DNA of 9,215 nucleotides. It comes from an uncultured Trueperaceae bacterium (GTDB lineage Bacteria; Deinococcota; Deinococci; Deinococcales; Trueperaceae). The translations under genes and the position numbers were made by a program. Location of the stretch: assembly GCA_937911855.1 (NCBI GenBank), contig CALDPK010000236.1:1-9215 (forward strand). The letters are read 5' to 3'. The notes beneath the pieces are model-generated. The model saw only the letters and a list, made by a program, of their open reading frames with translations, was not told the origin of the DNA and did not search any database. Of the stretch, positions 1-5,404 are shown piece after piece. How positions within the stretch are numbered: position 1 is the first letter of the stretch; each line of letters starts with the position of its first letter.

Positions 1-2841
1 GGGTACCGTTACGAGCGCCCGCCACAGCGAGCCGTCGTGTTCAAGGCTGATCCGCTGCCCGAACAGTTCCACCGTGACGGATTCGGCGTCGCCGTGGATG
101 GTTGCCATCACCTCGATCTCGTTGCCGGGCCGGGTGTTTGCCTGCGATACATGCGCCACGACTGCCATGTTGCTGGCGGTGAACGTCGTCACGACGTCAC
201 GAACGCGTGGTGCCACGGCGATGAGCAGCGGTCCGGCGTTGGCCGGCGGGGTCACCTGCACTGGCAGAATTGGCTGGGTCAGCTCAAAGCCGGCTGGCAG
301 GCTGGCGAAGTCCACGGTGACCTGATAGGTGCCTTCGATCAGTCCGCTGATCCACACGTTGCCGTCCTGGCTCGTGAACACGCGCCGGCTCATGGGGCCT
401 TCCAGCATCACTGCCGTGCCCGGGACGAGCGGCTCGCTTGCGTCACGGCTGCCGTCCCGGTCGCCGTCAAGGAAGACGCTCAGCTGCAGCACGCTGACTG
501 GAGCGAAGGGCAGGTCCAGCGGTTGATTCTGACCGAGCTGGATCTCCACCTGGTCCGTGCCGATGAAACCCAGAGTGGCAGGCAGGTTGCCGCCGAACCG
601 CAGGGCGTGATGGCCGGCGGGCAGACGCAGGGTGAAGCTGCCGTCCTCGGCGGTCACCGTGCTGTGATCTCCTGACTGGATGAGGATGCCTGCCAGCGGT
701 TCTTCGCCGGCCTCACGGACCTGGTTGCGGTTCCGGTCGGAGTAGGCGATCCCGCTGATGCTGCCGGTTTCACGGCCGCCGAACAGTTCCACGACCGGAC
801 GCGGGGTGTTGAACGGTATGAGCCAGGTGTAGCTGACACCGGCTGTGAGCCGGTGGGTCACGGTTCCCCGTTGCAGCTGGAGTCCGTAGCCCAGGCCGAA
901 GCGGAGGCCTGACGTGAAAACGTCCCGGGCGGCAATGCCCAGCGCAAAATCCTGGCCGATGTGGCTGAAGGCGACAGTAAGGTCAGAGTCGATGTGGTGC
1001 GACCAGCGCTGTTGCCAGCGGACGGCGAAACGGTAGCCGCTCCGGTCCGACCGCTCGAGGTCCAGCCTGGCTTCAAGCACGGATCCTTCGCCGAACCGGT
1101 ATGCCGCCCGTGAATCCAGCGCGAGCGTCCGCGAGGCCTCTTCCGTGAGTGACGCCGCGCGCCACTCACCAGCGAAGCCGATGCCAAAGGTGAATCTGCT
1201 CAGCACAGTCGTGAAGCCAACGCGGAACCGGTTGCCGGACTGGGTGTTCTCGTCCAGCGCACGGAACGTTTCGGCCGCCAGCTGGACGGAAGTGCTGGCG
1301 CCGAATCGCCACGCAACCCCGAACTGCAACCGCAACACACCGGGTCCGTCCCCGAAGTTGGTCGTCTGATGCACGATCCCGGTGCTGAGCCGGAGCGCGG
1401 GGATCGGCTGGCTGGACAGCTGGACGGAGTTCGTCATCCTGCTCACCAGCGGCGTGAAGGAGAAACGGCTCATGAAACGCACGCCTATCGGGTTGGCCGA
1501 GCGGGTGCCACCGATGAAACTGATGTTGGTCAGGCCGAGGCTCGGGCTGGTACTTACGGATTGGGTCAGGCTGAACGACTGGGTCATCCAGTTCAGTGAC
1601 TGACTGAAAGTGGCATGCAGCCGGAAACCTTCAGAAGAACTGGTACCGGTCAGGCCGACTCCCACCCCCAGCCCGAGGGTATCAGTCAGCTGCCGGCGGT
1701 ACAGCGCCGAAATTGATTCGTTGTGCGTGCCGCCCATCAGGAACAGGTTGCCGCTGAACTGCAGGTCGAGCTCGGGATTCAGGCTGCTGGCCGTGGCATT
1801 GAGGCCGAAGAAGTTGGCGTCGGGAAAGCGCATGAAGTTGCCGCCAACGCTGAAGCGCCAGTCGGCAGCCTGGAGGCTGCCCCCCAGGCCGACCGATCCC
1901 GGTGCCAGATCCAGGTTGGCTTCCCAGGTTTCCCCGGTCAGCGCGATGCTCGTGTTCCGCGGCACGGTGAAGGCGGCGTCGCGCGTGTTGCGGAATGCGC
2001 CAGTCCGGATGCGCAGGTCAACGAAGTCCGACAGTTCACCGCTCAGGCCCGGAGTGATGCTCCAGTTGAATACAGGGCTGGTTTCACCGTCGGAGCTTTC
2101 TATCCCGGCGTTGGCTGCGGTTGTGATGCTGAGCGTGAGCTGCGGGTCACGTTCCGCCAGGGGAAGGAAGTCGCTTCCACTGGTGTAAGTGGCGTAGACG
2201 GTCCGGACCGTGGTGGCGTCAGCCACGCGTGACCAGGCGCTCAGGTCGATGCGGAAGCGGTAACCGTCGCTGGTAGTGCCCTGCACCGGAACTGTTACGG
2301 TCACCTCGCCGCTCTGGAACGGCCCCAGTTCAAGCCGGTCAGGACTCACGTGAACCTGACGGCTGGAGTTCGTGGCGCTCAGGACGATGGTGTCAGGCTG
2401 GTTGGCTTCGTTGGTGATGGTTACCTTGAATACCAGTTCCTGGCCGGGTGCAGCCTGCAGTTCACCGGCTTCGGCGAGTCCGGTACCGGTACTGCCGGTA
2501 ACAGTCACGTTGATTGTTGATGTCGTCATCTCGCCCGCACTGGTAGTTGCCGTGGCGATCAGCTCAGCAGTGGTACCCAGCAGGGCTGCCGGCGGGATCC
2601 TGAGCGTGAACGGGACCTGCATGGGGCCGGCGAGCGTAACGTGCCGGCTGTTGCTGACGAGAGGCCAGCCGGCTGGTGATTCAAGGCTCAGTGTCACGTC
2701 GCCGTTGCCATGAACGGGCACTGCGAACGTGACGTAGTCGCCCGGCCGGCCTGATACTTCCGGCGCAGGGCCGAAGCCCACGTTGGCGTGCGCTGCTGCA
2801 GAAAGCAGCAGCGCTAGCAGCAGCGTAAGCCGCGTGAACAT
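1..2841 (-). CDS. Large exported usher-like beta-barrel protein with Ig-like and SdrD-B-like modules (3' end outside window)
   Basis: I read one uninterrupted frame from the ATG at 2841 to the window edge, 947 codons with no stop, so the C-terminus lies outside. Residues 1-19 are a signal peptide ending SAAAHA. Residues about 20-115 and 124-212 look like Ig-like domains of the NEW3/COG1470 type. About 215-690 is rich in short alternating polar/hydrophobic strands with aromatic ends (such as YRFAVRWQQRW), as expected of an outer-membrane barrel. Two SdrD-B/CNA-B-like modules follow, starting near 693 (AYSDRNRNQVREAGEEPL) and 785 (VFLDGDRDGSRDASEPL), then another Ig-like stretch. The start shares one base with the upstream stop (TGATG), so translation is probably coupled. 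By position and architecture I infer an outer-membrane usher or surface anchor for the proteins encoded upstream. A plain surface adhesin is the main alternative. The reading frame is certain; the function is an inference. Confidence 0.8.
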   Translation of the reverse strand, partial: MFTRLTLLLALLLSAAAHANVGFGPAPEVSGRPGDYVTFAVPVHGNGDVTLSLESPAGWPLVSNSRHVTLAGPMQVPFTLRIPPAALLGTTAELIATATTSAGEMTTSTINVTVTGSTGTGLAEAGELQAAPGQELVFKVTITNEANQPDTIVLSATNSSRQVHVSPDRLELGPFQSGEVTVTVPVQGTTSDGYRFRIDLSAWSRVADATTVRTVYATYTSGSDFLPLAERDPQLTLSITTAANAGIESSDGETSPVFNWSITPGLSGELSDFVDLRIRTGAFRNTRDAAFTVPRNTSIALTGETWEANLDLAPGSVGLGGSLQAADWRFSVGGNFMRFPDANFFGLNATASSLNPELDLQFSGNLFLMGGTHNESISALYRRQLTDTLGLGVGVGLTGTSSSEGFRLHATFSQSLNWMTQSFSLTQSVSTSPSLGLTNISFIGGTRSANPIGVRFMSRFSFTPLVSRMTNSVQLSSQPIPALRLSTGIVHQTTNFGDGPGVLRLQFGVAWRFGASTSVQLAAETFRALDENTQSGNRFRVGFTTVLSRFTFGIGFAGEWRAASLTEEASRTLALDSRAAYRFGEGSVLEARLDLERSDRSGYRFAVRWQQRWSHHIDSDLTVAFSHIGQDFALGIAARDVFTSGLRFGLGYGLQLQRGTVTHRLTAGVSYTWLIPFNTPRPVVELFGGRETGSISGIAYSDRNRNQVREAGEEPLAGILIQSGDHSTVTAEDGSFTLRLPAGHHALRFGGNLPATLGFIGTDQVEIQLGQNQPLDLPFAPVSVLQLSVFLDGDRDGSRDASEPLVPGTAVMLEGPMSRRVFTSQDGNVWISGLIEGTYQVTVDFASLPAGFELTQPILPVQVTPPANAGPLLIAVAPRVRDVVTTFTASNMAVVAHVSQANTRPGNEIEVMATIHGDAESVTVELFGQRISLEHDGSLWRALVTVP

Positions 2842-3323
2842 CAGAACGCTTCAGTCTCTGCCGTTAATGTTGCTGACAGCATGTACTCACCGGCGTGCTC
2901 TGTACCCGTAAGTTCAAGCTCCAGCTCCACAGTCAGCTCCAGCCAGCCGCCAGTCGGGCCGTTCTGGGCATGTATCACCTGCGGGAAGCCGTTACCTTGC
3001 AGCCAGGCGCCACCGTTCACGCGGTAGTGGATCTGATGTGCCGGCACCAACAGCAAGCCGGCTTCACTCACGATGTCACTGATCTGCAGGCTTACAGACC
3101 AGGCACCTTCCGAGCTCGAATACAGCTGTACCGGCAGGATGCCACCCTGGTAGCGGGCTGGGAACTTGAGCGGCGGGAAGCCCTGGGCGCGCAGGTCGAA
3201 GGCGATGGCATCTGCAGGAGCCCGCACGCTGACGAGCTCGGGTACGAGTACTTCGACGGGCCAGTTGGCCTGGGCGAACGCGAATCCGCAGGAAAACCAC
3301 AGGAGCATCAGCAGTGACCTCAC
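2841..3323 (-). CDS. Small exported beta-sandwich protein, candidate minor fibre subunit
   Basis: This 160-residue protein starts with GTG at 3323, inside the end of the chaperone gene (GTGA, 4-nt overlap). The GTG is supported by an AGGAGG box 7 nt upstream. Residues 1-18 are a signal peptide (hydrophobic LLMLLWF, then FAFAQ). The mature part is nearly all predicted strands: VSVRAPADAIAFDL near 31-44, WSVSLQISD near 75-83, IHYRVNGGAWL near 98-108, and a C-terminal ELTGTEHAGEYMLSATLT near 137-154. A G-x-x-x-A-G-x-Y-x-x-x-L-T ending is common in secreted pilin-like and Ig-like subunits. The only cysteine is in the signal peptide, so no disulfide is possible. I do not recognise a named family. 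The coupling on both sides suggests a tip, initiator or minor subunit, or a helper of the large downstream protein. Confidence 0.8.
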   Translation of the reverse strand: MRSLLMLLWFSCGFAFAQANWPVEVLVPELVSVRAPADAIAFDLRAQGFPPLKFPARYQGGILPVQLYSSSEGAWSVSLQISDIVSEAGLLLVPAHQIHYRVNGGAWLQGNGFPQVIHAQNGPTGGWLELTVELELELTGTEHAGEYMLSATLTAETEAF

Positions 3324-4210
3324 TGGTCGCCCTCCTGCGCTGCCTGTTCCTCTTCGAGGCGGCGTACGCGTTCGGCGGCTTCTTCGAACCGGAAATCCGG
3401 TTCGGCAAGTGCCTGATCAAGCCGGAAGACGAATTCTCCGGCCACGTCGGTTCCGATGTCGCCATAATTAAGCAGGGCAAGTGCAAGGTAGTCGCCTGCC
3501 GGTACGGGGCCGAACAGTTGCAGGGTGAAATTCCTGCTGACGCCGGGCAGCGCCATCTGGCGGTCCATCGTGATCGTCTCCACCAGTTCACCGGTAACAG
3601 AGCGGATTTCCACCGTGCCCGTGAGTATCTGGATCGTGTTTCCTTCGTTCAGATATGTCAGTTGCATCGTGTACGGATCGATTTCCGTGACCGGCGCCTG
3701 GCCCAGGATGCCGGTGATCCGCCCACCCGACGTACCGGGTGGAATGTTCACGTAAAGCATGTGTGCCGTGCGCAACCGGAAAGTTGTAATCGCCCGGCTC
3801 TGATCTATGGATGGATCAATGCCTTCGGCGAACAGCGCAGCCCAGTACGAACCGGGAGCTGCATCAGAGGGTACGGTCACGGTGTAACTGACGGTGGCCT
3901 GACTGTTCGCGCCCAGCTCCAGAGTATCCACGTCAAACGAGAGCCAGTTGGCGGCGCTGTTATCGAGCGTTCCCGCTGGAAAGAAGGCGATCTGACCACT
4001 GCTGTCGTGCTGCCAGTCGCCCGGATAAATACTGATGTTAAGTGGTGCTGTCCCGGGATTGTCGAGACGCAACTGCTGGGTGACGCTCCCGCCGGGACTG
4101 GTCGTGTGGATGATCGCGTTCGGCTGAACCGAAACGGCACCCTGGGCACCAGTCACACCACAGAACAATCCTGCTGCCAAAAGAATGAGTTGCTTCATTG
4201 TTACGTTCAT
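3320..4210 (-). CDS. Periplasmic two-domain Ig-like protein, candidate fibre chaperone (PapD-like or DUF916-like fold)
   Basis: This is a 296-residue exported protein. The signal peptide covers about residues 1-24 (MKQLILLAAGLFCGVTGAQG). Domain 1 (about 25-130) has the order of a PapD-like or DUF916-like Ig fold: VQPNAIIHTTSPGGSV, then LRLDNPGTAPLNISI, a Trp-containing strand (PGDWQHDSSG), NWLSFDVDTLELGANSQATV and VTVPSDAAPGSYWAALF. Domain 2 (about 150-262) is also strand-rich, with TMQLTYLNEGNTI and GPVPAGDYLALALLNYGDIG. Residues 273-296 form a charged helix rich in Glu and Arg. I see no equivalent of the first-strand Arg that anchors subunits in classical PapD/FimC chaperones, so homology to them is loose. 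The ATG at 4210 is chosen because an AAGGG box precedes it by about 8 nt, whereas the in-frame ATG at 4198 lacks one. Its place between a pilin-like gene and an usher-like gene supports a chaperone role. A surface-bound Ig protein of the WxL-interacting type is the alternative. Confidence 0.82.
   Translation of the reverse strand: MNVTMKQLILLAAGLFCGVTGAQGAVSVQPNAIIHTTSPGGSVTQQLRLDNPGTAPLNISIYPGDWQHDSSGQIAFFPAGTLDNSAANWLSFDVDTLELGANSQATVSYTVTVPSDAAPGSYWAALFAEGIDPSIDQSRAITTFRLRTAHMLYVNIPPGTSGGRITGILGQAPVTEIDPYTMQLTYLNEGNTIQILTGTVEIRSVTGELVETITMDRQMALPGVSRNFTLQLFGPVPAGDYLALALLNYGDIGTDVAGEFVFRLDQALAEPDFRFEEAAERVRRLEEEQAAQEGDQ
3331..3336 (-). promoter_or_regulatory. Shine-Dalgarno site fixing a GTG start
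   Basis: On the minus strand AGGAGG lies 7 nt before the GTG at 3323, within the last codons of the upstream chaperone gene. It decides in favour of the GTG start over the internal ATG five codons later, which would cut into the signal peptide. Confidence 0.75.
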
Positions 4211-4239
4211 TGCGTTTTCCCTTCGGGGTAAGGGCTGAT

Positions 4240-4274
4240 GGATGCGGGAAACCTCCCCCAGGTTCCCCGCATCC
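4240..4274 (-). promoter_or_regulatory. Intercistronic RNA hairpin between pilin-like and chaperone genes
   Basis: Arms 4240-4254 and 4260-4274 pair over 15 positions around a 5-nt loop (GGGGG in the minus-strand transcript). The only non-Watson-Crick position, 4249/4265, is a G-U wobble in the minus-strand RNA but an A-C mismatch in plus-strand RNA, so the structure fits minus-strand transcription. It lies 27 nt after the stop of the pilin-like gene and about 30 nt before the chaperone start. No U-run follows, so it is not a standard intrinsic terminator. A likely role is 3'-end protection or partial attenuation, keeping the first protein in excess over the assembly machinery. Confidence 0.8.
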
Positions 4275-4301
4275 GAGCGTGGCTCAGGTTTCCTGCGTCA
4301 A

Positions 4302-5123
4302 TCAGTCGGCAGCAGGAACTTCGCCGGAGATGGTGTAAGTCAGCGTGGCAGTGTTGGTGCCGAAGGTGTCGCCGTTGACCTTGACTGCGACAACTACGAG
4401 GTCATCGAGCCAGCTGGTGCCTTCATGTGCGCACCGGTCGGACAGGTTGCCAGTGGTGTCACTGGTGAACTGCGACGGCAGGAGGTTGACGGTGTCGGTA
4501 CCCAGGATGCGGAAGAAGCCCGTGGCAGCGCCAGCGCGGAAGGAGCACAGCGTGTTGTCCTGGATGTACATGTCGAATTCAGCATCGCCGCCGCGCTGGA
4601 CGCTCAGGTTCCAGTCGGAGTAGTTGCTGAACTTCTGAAGGATGAAGGTCTGGTAGCAGACGAAGTAGTTCTTCGAGCCTTCAACCAGTTCACCGGCTTC
4701 GTCGAACAGGATGGGCGGGTAGGTATCAGCAACGCCGCCGTGATTGCGGATGTTGATGATCGGATCCTGAGTGGCGGTCCACTGGCTGGCAACGCCGTAG
4801 GACGTGCCGAGGGGCAGCCACTGACGCTGGCCGTTGAACACGCCGCCGTCGGTGTCGGTGCCGCGGAAGCCGGCGCCGTAGACGCAGACGTAGGGCGCGT
4901 CGTCATCACCGATCAGTGAGAGGTCAAAGTCCAGTTCGCTGACGTCCAGGTGCAGGGCGACCGTGGGCGGCAGGATCAGGTTGACGTTCTGCTCGACTGA
5001 TGCGGATGATTCGCCGGCTGCGAATTGATCCGGGCCGTTACCTTCGGTCGGGCTGACCAGGGGCTGAGCCAGGGCGAAACAGAAAGATGCTGCGAGAAGG
5101 GCAATGCTGACTTTTTTGAACAT
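4302..5123 (-). CDS. Exported pilin-like or coat protein, probable main structural subunit
   Basis: This 273-residue protein begins with a clear signal peptide (MFKKVSIALLAASFCFALAQ, cleavage near residue 18-20). A short Gly/Ser-rich linker follows, then SSASVEQNVNLILPPTVALHLDVSELDFDL (about 39-68). A VEQNVNLxxPPxVALxL start is reminiscent of CS1-type and other secreted fibre subunits, but the match is short. The mature protein has four cysteines (residues 80, 156, 193, 231), enough for two disulfides and consistent with an oxidising periplasm. The C-terminus is strand-rich (LVVVAVKVNGDTF, then TATLTYTISG). The ATG at 5123 has AAAGG 8 nt upstream. It is the first gene of the operon and is followed by a stable hairpin, as expected for an abundant subunit. 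I do not recognise a named family, so pilin-like is inferred from size, export and context. Confidence 0.8.
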   Translation of the reverse strand: MFKKVSIALLAASFCFALAQPLVSPTEGNGPDQFAAGESSASVEQNVNLILPPTVALHLDVSELDFDLSLIGDDDAPYVCVYGAGFRGTDTDGGVFNGQRQWLPLGTSYGVASQWTATQDPIINIRNHGGVADTYPPILFDEAGELVEGSKNYFVCYQTFILQKFSNYSDWNLSVQRGGDAEFDMYIQDNTLCSFRAGAATGFFRILGTDTVNLLPSQFTSDTTGNLSDRCAHEGTSWLDDLVVVAVKVNGDTFGTNTATLTYTISGEVPAAD

Positions 5124-5131
5124 GTGTTTTA

Positions 5132-5136
5132 CCTTT
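5132..5136 (-). promoter_or_regulatory. Shine-Dalgarno site of the pilin-like gene
   Basis: On the minus strand AAAGG lies 8 nt before the ATG at 5123. A stronger AAAGGAGG further upstream (near 5192-5199) abuts a different ATG with no spacer and is less likely to be used. Confidence 0.6.
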
Positions 5137-5205
5137 CAGAGGCAAGAGAACTTGATATTGCAGACTGAATCCAGGGGGTCTCCCGGAACATCCTCCTTTC
5201 CTGGC

Positions 5206-5227
5206 CCGGCGCCCGAAGGGCAACCGG
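5206..5227 (-). promoter_or_regulatory. Leader hairpin upstream of the pilin-like gene
   Basis: GCCC-TTC-GGGC forms a short stem, extended by CCGG/CCGG pairs across a small asymmetric internal loop. In the minus-strand transcript it would sit about 85 nt before the pilin-like start codon, just before a purine-rich AAAGGAGG. There is no U-run after it. It could stabilise or regulate the leader RNA, but the stem is short and may be chance in GC-rich DNA. Confidence 0.35.
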
Positions 5228-5276
5228 ATCGGGTTTTGACTTCGAAATGAGGTTAGGGGACGCGCCATTTAGCAAG

Positions 5277-5338
5277 CGTGAAGCGCCGTTACGCGGTTCT
5301 GTGCAGGGAATGAGAAAATGGTGTATAACCGCTTCACG
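5277..5338. repeat. Perfect 9-bp inverted repeat CGTGAAGCG / CGCTTCACG
   Basis: CGTGAAGCG (5277-5285) and its exact reverse complement CGCTTCACG (5330-5338) are separated by 44 bp. Their centres are 53 bp apart, about five helical turns, so two protein dimers bound there could face the same side of the DNA. The right copy directly follows the TATAAC candidate -10. This is a candidate operator pair; the bound protein is not known. Confidence 0.6.
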
Positions 5339-5352
5339 AAATGAGAGACCGC

Positions 5353-5381
5353 TAAACGGTTCACTTAACGGTAGCGTTAAC
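5353..5381 (+). repeat. Three TWAAC direct repeats at 12-bp period, with overlapping palindrome
   Basis: TAAAC (5353-5357), TTAAC (5365-5369) and TTAAC (5377-5381) recur at exactly 12-bp steps; the first two extend to AACGGT. The same stretch includes the palindrome TTAACG-GTAG-CGTTAA (5365-5380). SARP-family regulators are known to bind tandem direct repeats, usually at about 11-bp period near the -35 region, so this is a plausible but imperfect fit for a site of the adjacent regulator. It lies 24-52 bp upstream of that regulator's start codon, where binding would most simply be autoregulatory. Confidence 0.5.
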
Positions 5382-5391
5382 TATGGAACCT

Positions 5392-5397
5392 GGGGGG
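5392..5397 (+). promoter_or_regulatory. G-run Shine-Dalgarno site of the SARP-like gene
   Basis: A run of six G stands 7 nt before the ATG at 5405. It is a weak, non-standard match to the anti-Shine-Dalgarno sequence, but no better in-frame start is seen. The ATG at 5383 is out of frame. Confidence 0.4.
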
Positions 5398-5404
5398 TTC
5401 AGTT

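Larger units (their letters stand above)
5124..5404. promoter_or_regulatory. Divergent intergenic control region between the fibre operon and the SARP-like regulator
   Basis: This 281-bp gap lies between two genes transcribed away from each other, so promoters for both must be here or close by. It is more AT-rich between about 5235 and 5385 than the flanking genes and holds several repeats listed separately. A TGTATAAC stretch at 5322-5329 reads as a -10-like TATAAC rightward and TATACA leftward, but no good -35 box stands at the right distance on either strand, which suggests activator-dependent transcription. No tRNA, CRISPR repeats or known riboswitch was seen in it. Confidence 0.6.

Noticed and set aside
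37..2713. Several plus-strand open frames (37-675, 1610-2188, 1723-2232, 2372-2713) opposite the large minus-strand gene
   Set aside because: The minus frame is open for 947 codons with a signal peptide and recognisable domains. The plus frames are Arg/Pro/Gly/His-rich antisense readings of GC-rich codons without domains or good start sites.
3314..4231. 305-residue plus-strand open frame opposite the chaperone gene
   Set aside because: It spans almost exactly the minus-strand gene, has low-complexity antisense composition and no ribosome site, whereas the minus frame has a signal peptide, coupled overlap and Ig-like pattern.
5129..5191. Possible 20-residue leader peptide (ATG at 5191, TAA just before the pilin-like start)
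   Set aside because: AAAGGAGG touches the ATG with no spacer, which is too close for normal initiation, and the peptide has no run of a regulatory amino acid. It cannot be excluded but is not supported.
5038..5268. 76-residue minus-strand frame overlapping the pilin-like gene start
   Set aside because: It is out of frame with the signal-peptide-bearing gene, has no ribosome site and ends inside that gene.
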